64,000 nt of DNA, taken from contig CAYPQF010000042.1 in the NCBI GenBank assembly GCA_964412815.1, positions 1 to 64,000 on the forward strand. The letters are read 5' to 3'. Numbering within the stretch: position 1 is the stretch's first letter; each line of letters begins with the position of its first letter. Shown piece by piece: positions 49,922 through 58,465 of this stretch. The notes below the pieces were generated by a model, which did not search any database, had not been told where the DNA came from, and saw nothing but the letters and a program-made list of their open reading frames with translations. This DNA is from JAOAFZ01 sp964412815 (GTDB lineage Bacteria > Patescibacteriota > Microgenomatia > UBA1406 > GWC2-37-13). The position numbers were made by a program, and so were the translations under genes.

Positions 49922-51451
49922 TTATGCCTCGGTCCCGACTGCGTCTGAGATATGGGCAAAGCCATCCCGTTTCAGGCTTTCATCTAGATAGATATTGATG
50001 GAGGTAATCAGTTGCGGACCGGTAAAGATCATGCCGGTAATAAGTTGTACCATATGGGCACCTGCCTTAATTTTGGTATAGGCATCTTCTGGGCTAAAAA
50101 TACCACCGCACCCGATAATTACCAGCTTCTTCCCCACTTCACGATATGCCAGGCGGATCAGCTCATTGGATCGCTTCCAGGTGGGTCTGCCACTAAAGTT
50201 TCCTTTTTTCCATCTGGTCACTTCCTCCTGTACAAATGAAGCGTTACTGCGATCTTTCTGTAGATTGCCAATGATAATCCCGGCAACCGTATGTTTTAGA
50301 ATTACCTTGAGCATCTGCCTGATTGAGTCGTCAGATTCGGTGATCGGCATCTTGATAAAAACAGGCCGGCGAAGCTGAAGGGAGTCAATTGCCTTGAGGA
50401 GACGGTCCAGTGTTTGTGGTTGATAAAACGAGACCGGGGTATGCAGATTGGGACAACTGATATTCATCTCGTAATACGCGTGTTTGACACTACTTTTTTC
50501 GAAGGTAGTAAATGCCTCAATAATGTCTTCGATTGCCATTTTTTCGCTGGTGATCTGACGGGAGTTGGTTACACCGATACTGATCCCCAGCGGAGCAGAA
50601 ACGGGAACCCCGTTGAGCTTCTGGACTACCTCGGTAGCTCCGTCATTTTTAAATCCTTTATTAACCATCAACGATTTTGACCGGGGAAGACGACCCAGCA
50701 TCGGACGCTCATTCCCCTGGTATGGCTGGTTTGTGATGGTTCCCACGGTGTTAAATCCGAACCCAACCGCCGGCAGAATCTGTGTGAGTCGAGCTTCGTA
50801 ATCGTATCCTGCTGACAACCCGACCGGGTTATGAAAGGTAATCCCGGCAATCTGTTGTTCCAGTGCCGGACTGCGATACCCGAAGATGAGTTCAAACAGT
50901 TTACGTATCGGGGTAACAGCACCCAACACTTCTCCTACACGCATGGCACTGTTATGAACAAACTCCGGATCGAGAATAAAAAAAGCCGGTTTACCAACAA
51001 TCTGATAAAGAATTCCTATCCCCCACATAAGAAATGCTTTGTAATGCCGGGCAAAAATAATATGCGCAATCAAAAACAAAGCCAGAGAGTTGAGAGCAGA
51101 AACCATACAGTACAGACAGACAGCCTGTATCACCACCAGTTGCAGGAATACAAAATAGGCAGAGAACAGCAGTCCGATTGTTGTCTGTGCCAACATAAGA
51201 AAAATAAACAGTTTACGGTTCGTAAAGCCGTATATCATCGAGATTAGAAAGAGCACAGTGTAATGCACCAGTCCCCATACAGCCAGAGGAATGCCAAACA
51301 GAATTGCATAGTCACTCTCCAGTACGCGTCCACAATCAACTAACGCTCTGGAACTACAGGGCAAGATAAAATCGGTATAGTGATCGTAGGTAAGATATGC
51401 GGAATCTACAATGCCAACCAGCGCCAGAATGGGAATCAGTATCGAAATCAT
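49922..51451 (-). CDS. VKOR domain fused to class 2 dihydroorotate dehydrogenase
   Basis: A 509-residue fusion. Residues 1-140 form a four-helix vitamin K epoxide reductase domain: DSAYLTYDHY, LVDCGRVLESDYAILFGIPL with its Cys, and the redox CxxC in VCLYCM. Residues 165-500 form a quinone-dependent DHODH barrel: ALEQQIAGITFHNPVGLSAG, NKGFKNDGA, NISCPNLHTP, PVFIKMP and IIGCGGIFSPEDA, with MVQLITGMIFTGP near the end. VKOR passes electrons from protein thiols to quinone; DHODH passes electrons from dihydroorotate to quinone. The join is continuous with no stop or shift. Divergent from the carotenoid operon across 51 bp. Confidence 0.88.
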   Translation of the reverse strand: MISILIPILALVGIVDSAYLTYDHYTDFILPCSSRALVDCGRVLESDYAILFGIPLAVWGLVHYTVLFLISMIYGFTNRKLFIFLMLAQTTIGLLFSAYFVFLQLVVIQAVCLYCMVSALNSLALFLIAHIIFARHYKAFLMWGIGILYQIVGKPAFFILDPEFVHNSAMRVGEVLGAVTPIRKLFELIFGYRSPALEQQIAGITFHNPVGLSAGYDYEARLTQILPAVGFGFNTVGTITNQPYQGNERPMLGRLPRSKSLMVNKGFKNDGATEVVQKLNGVPVSAPLGISIGVTNSRQITSEKMAIEDIIEAFTTFEKSSVKHAYYEMNISCPNLHTPVSFYQPQTLDRLLKAIDSLQLRRPVFIKMPITESDDSIRQMLKVILKHTVAGIIIGNLQKDRSNASFVQEEVTRWKKGNFSGRPTWKRSNELIRLAYREVGKKLVIIGCGGIFSPEDAYTKIKAGAHMVQLITGMIFTGPQLITSINIYLDESLKRDGFAHISDAVGTEA

Positions 51452-51461
51452 AGCTGCCTAG

Positions 51462-51494
51462 ATTATACGCCCCGCCGAATGATTTTGGTATACT
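51462..51494. promoter_or_regulatory. Divergent promoter between VKOR-DHODH and the carotenoid operon
   Basis: Minus-strand TATAAT (51467-51462) ends 10 nt before the fusion gene; plus-strand TATACT (51489-51494) ends 8 nt before the first carotenoid gene. Only 51 bp separate the two ATGs, so the promoters overlap and the units may be co-regulated. Confidence 0.6.
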
Positions 51495-51502
51495 TTCTCT
51501 CA

Positions 51503-53026
51503 ATGAGCAACAAAAAAGTGGTCGTGATGGGAGCGGGAATTGGTGGATTATCTGCCGCCGGACAACTTGCGTATCATGGATTTGATGTAACCGTTGTTGA
51601 GAAACAGGCGAAACCCGGAGGAAAAGTAATCCAGTTTGAGAAGGGCGATTTCACTTTCGATGGTGGGGCCAGTTTTATCACCATCACCGAAGTCTATCGC
51701 GACTGGTTTACCGCTATCGGAAAAAATATCTCAGACTACATCACCCTGGAAAAGATGGATGACACCACTACCTTTTACTTTCATAACGGCAAAAGTTTTA
51801 CTTTATCGACAAACGAAGCAAAAGTACGAACAGAGATTTCCACAAAGTTTCCCGGTAACGAAGCCGGATACGACCGGTTTATGAAGATTGCGGCACGTTG
51901 TTACGACTTGTTGTACCACGGCCCCCGCTTTGCCCGCCGGAACTATCATAAGCTGTGGGGATTCGACTTTGTCCTTGATCCGCGCAGTCCCCTCTACGCA
52001 CTCGATCTTCAGATTGGTAAGACATGGAAACAACTGGTTGATGAGTGTTTTATCGCGCCGGAACTGCGTTCGGTATTTTCGTACCAGGCTACATTCCTGG
52101 GAATGCAGCCCAGCAAAGCACTGGGAACCTACTGTTTTTTTCCCTGGGTAGAGATTAACGACGGCATGTATCAAGTGGAAGGTGGGGTCTATGGGATTAT
52201 CAAAGGCTTTCAAAAAGCATGTACCGAACTGGGTGTGAAGTTTGTGTATGATGCCGAAGTAACTAAACTGAATTATTCCGGAGATACGCTCACCAGCGTT
52301 TCTACTGCGCAAGGAACCTTTAACGCCGATCTGTTTGTGAGCAATATCGACGGAGCATGGTTTTATACCAACCTGATGCCTGCTGAAAAAAATAAGACCT
52401 ATACGAAAGAGCGTATTAAACAGATGCGTCATACCAACTCATACTTTACGATTAATGTCGGTCTTAAGAAACCAGTGCCGACATACAGTCATCACACTTT
52501 TTTTGTCGCCCGGGACTGGGAAGACTACTTTGAAAAGATTGTTCAGCCGGGCCAGGTACCCACCCTTTCGTTTGATAACACCTGTTACTACTTTTTACAG
52601 AAGTCAGACTCTCACCCCTGGATGGCACCCAAAGGAAAAACTTCCGCTTTTATTCTGGTACCCGTCTGCGGCTACGACCCTACCCTCGACTGGAACACCT
52701 ACCAAGATACGTTTAAAAACTTTATCTACGATATGATGGAACAACGGGATGGCATACCGATCCGTGATCTGATCGAAGAGGAAGAGGTCTATTCCCCTGC
52801 CCGCTGGGGACGGGAGTTTAACTTGTGGGAAAACGTCATTCTTAGTTTCTCTCTGGACTTTTTCCAGGTAAATGGCTTCCGTATGCCAAACAAAAGCCGT
52901 GAATTTAACAATCTCTTCTTTAGCGGAAGTTCTACGATTCCCGGTCCGGGCCTGCCTCCGTGTATCACCAGCGGAGAACTGGTGACAGAACGCATTTTAG
53001 AGGAGTATCATATAGAGCATGAGTGA
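51503..53026 (+). CDS. CrtI/CrtD-type carotenoid desaturase, first copy
   Basis: A 507-residue FAD enzyme: GAGIGGLSAAGQLAYHGFDV, EKQAKPGGKV, TFDGGASFITI near the N-terminus and SGSSTIPGPGLPPCITSGEL at the C-terminus, as in phytoene desaturase-like enzymes. It differs from the next gene enough to suggest another step; a CrtD-like 3,4-desaturase role is my inference from the operon content. Start at ATG 51503, since TATACT lies 8 nt upstream and the longer reading is antisense to the fusion gene. Overlaps the next gene by 8 bp. Confidence 0.8.
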   Translation: MSNKKVVVMGAGIGGLSAAGQLAYHGFDVTVVEKQAKPGGKVIQFEKGDFTFDGGASFITITEVYRDWFTAIGKNISDYITLEKMDDTTTFYFHNGKSFTLSTNEAKVRTEISTKFPGNEAGYDRFMKIAARCYDLLYHGPRFARRNYHKLWGFDFVLDPRSPLYALDLQIGKTWKQLVDECFIAPELRSVFSYQATFLGMQPSKALGTYCFFPWVEINDGMYQVEGGVYGIIKGFQKACTELGVKFVYDAEVTKLNYSGDTLTSVSTAQGTFNADLFVSNIDGAWFYTNLMPAEKNKTYTKERIKQMRHTNSYFTINVGLKKPVPTYSHHTFFVARDWEDYFEKIVQPGQVPTLSFDNTCYYFLQKSDSHPWMAPKGKTSAFILVPVCGYDPTLDWNTYQDTFKNFIYDMMEQRDGIPIRDLIEEEEVYSPARWGREFNLWENVILSFSLDFFQVNGFRMPNKSREFNNLFFSGSSTIPGPGLPPCITSGELVTERILEEYHIEHE

Positions 53027-54485
53027 GGTACTAATCATTGGAGCCGGAATGGGAGGTCTTGCAACCGCAGCACTGTTAGCACAAGACGGCCACTCCGTTA
53101 CCATCCTGGAAAAAAACAGCACCATCGGCGGTCGCGCCCGCACATGGCAATCAGAAGGTTTTACGTTTGATATAGGACCGTCCTGGTATCAAATGCCGGA
53201 AGCCTTTGATCATTTCTTTGCCCGGTTTGGAAAAAAACCGGAAGACTACTTTGAGCTGGTCAAACTGGATCCGCAGTACAAAGTTTTTTTTAACAACGCT
53301 GCTCCGATCGAAATGTCTGCTGATCATGCCCGTAATATGGCGTTGTTTGAGCAGCTGGAACCCGGTGTTACCCCGCGCATAGAGCACTATCTCAAAAACG
53401 CCGGCGAACAGTATGATCTGTCGGTAAAACATGTACTGTACCGGAATTATGACTCTGTGCGGGACTTCTTCAACACCGATATGATGAAGATCGGCATGAA
53501 GTTTAATGTACTGGAGAACCTCCAGCAGACCGTCGAAAAAGTAACGGACCATCCCCATATCCAAAAGATTCTGATGTATACCGTATTGTTCCTGGGAGGA
53601 TCGCCGACCAAAACACCATCGCTGTTTTCCTTGATGTCGTATCTTGATATGAAACTGGGAACGTTTTATCCAATGGGAGGAATTGGCGCCGTGGTGTCTG
53701 CTCTTGAATCACTTTGCACAGAACATGGGGTAACCATTCTTACGGGAATGGATGTTACGAAAATCGAAGTAGAATCGGGCGTTGCCAAAAAAGTTTACAC
53801 AACTACCGGATCGTATACGGCTGATATTGTGATTTCCAACGCAGACTACCCATTTACCGAGACATCCTTGCTCGATCCTGAATACACGACCTACCCGGCT
53901 TCGTACTGGGCCAGAAAAACAATTGCACCGTCTGCGTTCATTATGTATCTGGGAGTGAAAGGTCAGATGAAATCTCTGGCTCATCATACTCTATTCCTGG
54001 ATGACGACTGGATGACTTTTTTCAATTCGTTATTCAATGGAGCAGAATGGCCGGAGAACCCGTCCTACTATGTTTCCTGTACTTCAAAAACAGATCCGTC
54101 TGTAGCCCCCAAAGGTCACGATAACCTGTTTGTAACGGTACAGGTTGCCCCGGATGTTTCCGATACCCAGGAACTGAGAGACAGGTTCGCCAATAAGATT
54201 ATCTCTCATATGGAACAGATGACTGGAGAATCAATTGCAGACCGTATTGTGCTGAAAAGATATTATAGCCCAACGGATTTCAAAACCGATTACAATGCAT
54301 ATAAGGGGACCGCTATCGGACTCTCAAATACCTTGTTCCAAAGCGCGTATTTCCGTCCCAACAATGTTAGTAAAAAAGTTTCCAATCTGTACTACGTTGG
54401 CCAGTACACGAATCCGGGTGTTGGTATGCCAATGTGTATGATCTCGGCAGAACTGGTAGCTGACCGGATCAAAAATACGGTATAA
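53019..54485 (+). CDS. crtI: Phytoene desaturase CrtI-type
   Basis: A 488-residue FAD-dependent desaturase: VLIIGAGMGGLATAALLAQD, EKNSTIGGRARTW, FDIGPSWYQMPEAFD and the C-terminal GQYTNPGVGMPMCMISAELV. It converts phytoene stepwise to lycopene. It is closer to canonical CrtI than the first desaturase. Its start overlaps the upstream gene; crtB follows after 12 bp, where a TATAAT at the very end of this gene may act as an internal promoter. Confidence 0.85.
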   Translation: MSEVLIIGAGMGGLATAALLAQDGHSVTILEKNSTIGGRARTWQSEGFTFDIGPSWYQMPEAFDHFFARFGKKPEDYFELVKLDPQYKVFFNNAAPIEMSADHARNMALFEQLEPGVTPRIEHYLKNAGEQYDLSVKHVLYRNYDSVRDFFNTDMMKIGMKFNVLENLQQTVEKVTDHPHIQKILMYTVLFLGGSPTKTPSLFSLMSYLDMKLGTFYPMGGIGAVVSALESLCTEHGVTILTGMDVTKIEVESGVAKKVYTTTGSYTADIVISNADYPFTETSLLDPEYTTYPASYWARKTIAPSAFIMYLGVKGQMKSLAHHTLFLDDDWMTFFNSLFNGAEWPENPSYYVSCTSKTDPSVAPKGHDNLFVTVQVAPDVSDTQELRDRFANKIISHMEQMTGESIADRIVLKRYYSPTDFKTDYNAYKGTAIGLSNTLFQSAYFRPNNVSKKVSNLYYVGQYTNPGVGMPMCMISAELVADRIKNTV

Positions 54486-54497
54486 TGAACGAACGTA

Positions 54498-55337
54498 ATG
54501 AGGTCAATTCAAGGAGCATTTCAGCGACTCGCTCGCTCTATATTCAAATCCGGTAGCATTACCTATTATTATTCCAGCCTTTTTTTCCCACGGGACGTAA
54601 GGGCGGATGTTGCGACGTTGTACGCGTTTGTACGCACCGCAGACGATTTTGTCGACGCAATCCCCCAGCAAACCACAGCGTTTCTTGCCTTCCGGAAAGA
54701 ATCAGAAGCGGCACTCAAGGGTACTCCCTCATCCAATCCCATTATCTCCGAATTTGTCCGTGTCGTACAAAAATATGACATTCAGCCGGCATATATCTCT
54801 TCATTTTTTGATTCGATGGAGGCAGATACCCGAAAAAGCACCTACAAAACATTTGCCGAGCTGGAACGGTATATATACGGTTCAGCTGATGTAATCGGAC
54901 TGATGATGGCACAGATCATGAAACTTCCTCCCGAATCACATAAGGCTGCCCAACTACAGGGTAAAGCAATGCAGCTGATTAATTTTATCCGCGATATTGC
55001 CGAAGATATTCAACTCCACCGTCAGTACATTCCGGTAGAAGATGCAAAGCGGTTTCAACTACAATCCTATCCTCCCCAGCTCCCCCGTGACAAAGAACAG
55101 TTTGAAGCACTAGTCCGGTTTGAGATAGCACGCTATCGGGAAATTCAGAAAAAAGCTGAAGCAGGATATCATTTTCTGCCACGCCAGTATCGTATTCCCG
55201 TGAAGACCGCTGCCGACATGTATAATTGGACAGCAGAAATAATTGAAAAGGATCCGACGGTTGTGTTTGAACGGAAAGTTAAACCAAAACCGGCACTGGT
55301 GATCTTTTATGCCCTCAAAAATTTTCTTTTTGTATGA
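54498..55337 (+). CDS. crtB: Phytoene synthase
   Basis: A 279-residue squalene/phytoene synthase: YYSSLFFPRDVRADVATLYA, first Asp motif VRTADDFVDA and second Asp motif NFIRDIAEDIQLHRQYIP. It condenses two GGPP to phytoene, the first committed carotenoid step. ATGA overlap with the next gene (55334-55337) shows coupling. Confidence 0.92.
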   Translation: MRSIQGAFQRLARSIFKSGSITYYYSSLFFPRDVRADVATLYAFVRTADDFVDAIPQQTTAFLAFRKESEAALKGTPSSNPIISEFVRVVQKYDIQPAYISSFFDSMEADTRKSTYKTFAELERYIYGSADVIGLMMAQIMKLPPESHKAAQLQGKAMQLINFIRDIAEDIQLHRQYIPVEDAKRFQLQSYPPQLPRDKEQFEALVRFEIARYREIQKKAEAGYHFLPRQYRIPVKTAADMYNWTAEIIEKDPTVVFERKVKPKPALVIFYALKNFLFV

Positions 55338-56380
55338 ACGTACCATCGTATATCAAGACACATAAACCGGAACTGATCGCTTTTATGAAACAGGCAATTC
55401 AGGATCAGAACTCAGAGTGCTACCACTATCTTAAATTCTATTCCGGATCTCTTGAGCAGCTTGCTCAGTTTGCAACCAAAGGGAAACTGATTCGAGGCCT
55501 ACTGATCCCCATGATCTATGAGTTTCTAAAAAAAGAACCGGGCCCGAGAGAACTGTATTATGCCGCTGCTGCACTGGAAATGGCACATGCAGCGCTGCTG
55601 GTACATGATGATGTGATTGATAACGATATGCAGCGCCGTGGAGAGAAAAGCATTTTTGCCCAGTACGCCGAAGGAAAATCTATTGAGTACGGCAAAAATC
55701 TGGCAATCTGTGTGGGCGATGTTGCCATCTTTCTCTCGTACAAATTTCTTTCGCTCGCGTCAGAAAAGACGGACTATTGCCATCGGCTGATCGGAATATT
55801 CTCTCACGAGCTCCATCTGGTTGGCGTAGGAGAGATGATTGATGTTGATATGGCAACTGCAGAAGACGAAGACAGTGTGGAGAACATTATTGAGATGTAC
55901 CGGTACAAAACAGCCCGATATACGTTTTCTTTACCGTTTAAGTTTGGTGCCATCTTTGCCGGAGCTTCAGAAGAAACTATTCGCACCTTAGATCTACTGG
56001 GAGAGCAACTGGGCATTCTGTTTCAGATTAAAGATGATGAACTGGGCTTAACCGGGAAAGAGGAAGAGACGGGCAAACCGGTAGGATCAGACATCAAAGA
56101 AAACAAGAAGACAATCGTGCGCGCGCTCCTGTTCCAGTCGGTAAATGCTGCAGAAAAACAGGAACTTCTCGGTATCTATGGGAACAAAGATGCAGATAAA
56201 GTACAGATTCAACGGGTGTTAGAATTATATGAGCAGTATCGGATCGCCGACCGGGTAACAGAGATTCAGGATAGCGTTATCCAACGATTTGAAACCCATG
56301 TATCCGAACTGGAACAGCAAGTAGGAGATGTCTCTCTGATGAGACAGTTACGCGAGTTGCTCGAGCAACGTAAAAACTAA
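55334..56380 (+). CDS. Polyprenyl (geranylgeranyl) diphosphate synthase
   Basis: A 348-residue trans-isoprenyl diphosphate synthase: first Asp-rich motif LLVHDDVIDNDMQRRG, second motif FQIKDDELGLTG with KPVGSDIKENKKT. It supplies GGPP to CrtB by adding IPP to an allylic primer. Product length is inferred from the operon. No IPP-making genes are in the window. One bp separates it from the UbiA-family gene. Confidence 0.9.
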   Translation: MNVPSYIKTHKPELIAFMKQAIQDQNSECYHYLKFYSGSLEQLAQFATKGKLIRGLLIPMIYEFLKKEPGPRELYYAAAALEMAHAALLVHDDVIDNDMQRRGEKSIFAQYAEGKSIEYGKNLAICVGDVAIFLSYKFLSLASEKTDYCHRLIGIFSHELHLVGVGEMIDVDMATAEDEDSVENIIEMYRYKTARYTFSLPFKFGAIFAGASEETIRTLDLLGEQLGILFQIKDDELGLTGKEEETGKPVGSDIKENKKTIVRALLFQSVNAAEKQELLGIYGNKDADKVQIQRVLELYEQYRIADRVTEIQDSVIQRFETHVSELEQQVGDVSLMRQLRELLEQRKN

Positions 56381-56381
56381 G

Positions 56382-57224
56382 ATGATAAAAAAACAGCCAT
56401 CACTGGTATCGGTCATATATTCTCTTTCCCGCCCCCGGTTCTGGTTTTATCTGGCAGGACCGTATCTGGTGGGATTTGCTATTGTGCAAACACAGTTTCG
56501 GGATATGCTTTCGTTTCAGTTTCTCTACGGTCTGTTCTTCTTTCTGATTCCGGCAAACATCTTTTTATATGGAATCAACGATCTTTCCGACGGTGATACC
56601 GACGCGTTTAATCCTAAAAAAACATCCCGGGAGCTCAAAACCACTGATGCCAACAGGACGATTTATCTGAATGCAGTGTTGGTTTCAGCAGCCCTGGCGG
56701 CACCACTATTTATTATGATGCCGTTATTTGCTTCACTGCTGTTGCTTGTTTTTATGTTACTCTCCGCCTTTTACAGCGCCCCGCCATTCCGTCTCAAAGC
56801 CAAACCGTTTGTCGATTCCGCATCGAATATTCTGTACGCATTTCCAGCTTTTATCGCAATGTATCAGTTTGCGGGCAGCACCCTTCCGCTTCCGGCACTG
56901 GCTGCTGTCTTTGCATGGACTGCCGCAATGCATCTCTTTTCTGCTATTCCTGATATTGCCGCAGACAGTAAAGCAGGCCTCCGCACTTCAGCGGTGGTAT
57001 TGGGAGAACGGTGGAGTCTGTTTACCTGTGCACTGCTCTGGACGTTTACCGCTGTTATTTCGGTTTTCTATAGCCTGATGTTTATCTTTATGTTTGCCTA
57101 TCCGACACTTTGCTTCTGGCTGCTGAAAGAACGATCTGCCCCTATTGAACGTATCTACTGGCTGTTCCCCTCTATCAACACCGTCATCGGATTTATGTTA
57201 TATCTGATTGCTGTGCTGACATGA
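56382..57224 (+). CDS. UbiA-family prenyltransferase, probable lycopene elongase
   Basis: A 280-residue integral membrane protein with about eight helices. The two Asp motifs of the UbiA superfamily are NDLSDGDTDAFNPKK and IPDIAADSKAG. Between crtE-like and cruF-like genes the best match is the lycopene elongase/hydratase branch (LyeJ/CrtEb), which adds C5 units to lycopene to start C50 carotenoids; chlorophyll, heme or menaquinone prenyltransferases fit the context less well. ATGA overlap with the next gene. Confidence 0.8.
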   Translation: MIKKQPSLVSVIYSLSRPRFWFYLAGPYLVGFAIVQTQFRDMLSFQFLYGLFFFLIPANIFLYGINDLSDGDTDAFNPKKTSRELKTTDANRTIYLNAVLVSAALAAPLFIMMPLFASLLLLVFMLLSAFYSAPPFRLKAKPFVDSASNILYAFPAFIAMYQFAGSTLPLPALAAVFAWTAAMHLFSAIPDIAADSKAGLRTSAVVLGERWSLFTCALLWTFTAVISVFYSLMFIFMFAYPTLCFWLLKERSAPIERIYWLFPSINTVIGFMLYLIAVLT

Positions 57225-57955
57225 AGCACTGGAAGGCCTTCCTCGTGATGCTTTGCGCCATGAGTGGTGTTGGCGCGTACCTGATGAGCCAGCTGGCTGA
57301 TCTCACCTCTTATGCCACCCAATCAGCTGCGTCAATTATATTGCTGGCAATCCCTTCGTTTCTGTTTCTCATTCTCTCTGTGGGCTGGAAGCGTGGCTTG
57401 CTCATAATTGCAGCACTCTGGGTAACCGGTACCAGCATCGAAGCATTCGGGATACTCACCGGGTTCCCGTATGGAAAATTTGTCTACCCCGGTGGAACTA
57501 TCGGAGTTAAAATTGCTGATGTCGTACCGTGGACTGTCGGGTTTGCCTGGGCTCCACTGGTAATCGGTAGTTACGTACTTGCCGCAACAATACTTCGCAC
57601 TGCTCCGCTGTGGCTTCGTATCGTGGGAGGGTCCGTTATACTGGTGATATTTGATGCTGTTCTTGACCCTGCAGCGGTCGCGTTACGGTACTGGGAGTAC
57701 TTTGGCGCGACTCAATTTTATGGTGTCCCTTTAACAAATTTTGGCGGCTGGCTGATCTCAGGCACTATTGGAAATGTCCTGTTACACTGGTTACGGGGGC
57801 CACACCCCCTGGTAGCAGGAGCTGCCACCTCTTTTCTGATGCAGATGAGTTTCTGGACCGTTGTCTGTCTGAGTTTTCAGCTATGGATACCGGCTGCGAT
57901 CGGGATACTGAGCCTGTGTGTATATGGCGGGATACTGCTTTTACGGAGTCGGTGA
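57221..57955 (+). CDS. CruF-like carotenoid hydratase family protein
   Basis: A 244-residue membrane protein with about six helices and the CruF/DUF422 features: GTSIEAFGILTGFPYGKFVY, DVVPWTVGFAWAPLVIGSY, VILVIFDAVLDPAAVALRYW and FYGVPLTNFGGWLISG. In haloarchaea the relative CruF hydrates the ends of bisanhydrobacterioruberin to give bacterioruberin. Last gene of the operon, convergent with a pilin-like gene it overlaps by 15 bp. Confidence 0.8.
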   Translation: MKHWKAFLVMLCAMSGVGAYLMSQLADLTSYATQSAASIILLAIPSFLFLILSVGWKRGLLIIAALWVTGTSIEAFGILTGFPYGKFVYPGGTIGVKIADVVPWTVGFAWAPLVIGSYVLAATILRTAPLWLRIVGGSVILVIFDAVLDPAAVALRYWEYFGATQFYGVPLTNFGGWLISGTIGNVLLHWLRGPHPLVAGAATSFLMQMSFWTVVCLSFQLWIPAAIGILSLCVYGGILLLRSR

Positions 57956-58462
57956 TGGAGTTTCAGAAGGAGGTACGGTTGGAACAGGAGTATTGGTGAT
58001 AATAGCACTGGTTGGGGTAATGGGACTGGTTGGGGTAGGAGTACCTACCGGATACGAAATACCGGCTGAGGTCGCTACAATATATTGAATTGAACCTTCC
58101 GGTGTTCGCTCTTCAAGCTCCGCGATGAGCATAAATGCCTGTAAATCACTCCGTACTTCGTACCGGTATCCATATATATCAGACTCAATATTGAGAGCTG
58201 AAAAGAGCGGATCAAACGGAATGGAGGGGATGTATTGTGCAGCCACCAGCATATCCAGTGATGCCGGAAACGCTCCCTCATCTGCTTTATACTGAATCAG
58301 CGCACTTTCGAGCTGTTGAATATCATTCTTTCTTTGTATATCACGCGCTTTCTGAAGGTACGAAGAGTATGCGAACACAGGTAGAGTGATAAATACCGCG
58401 ATTAACCCAAGTGCAATTACCACCTCGATTATGGTGAATCCCTGCCGATGTATGACGTTCAT
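57941..58462 (-). CDS. Type IV pilin-like protein with Pro/Thr tail
   Basis: A 173-residue protein. The prepilin signature GFTIIEVVIALGLIAVFITL follows a short basic leader, with Glu at position 5 of the mature protein. A globular part (KNDIQQLESALIQYKADEGA, PASLDMLVAAQYIP) is followed by a Pro/Thr-rich tail (SPITPTSAIITNTPVPTVPP). Prepilin peptidase should process it and place it in a pilus or pseudopilus. Two longer relatives follow upstream on the same strand. Confidence 0.85.
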   Translation of the reverse strand: MNVIHRQGFTIIEVVIALGLIAVFITLPVFAYSSYLQKARDIQRKNDIQQLESALIQYKADEGAFPASLDMLVAAQYIPSIPFDPLFSALNIESDIYGYRYEVRSDLQAFMLIAELEERTPEGSIQYIVATSAGISYPVGTPTPTSPITPTSAIITNTPVPTVPPSETPSPTP

Positions 58463-58465
58463 GAG

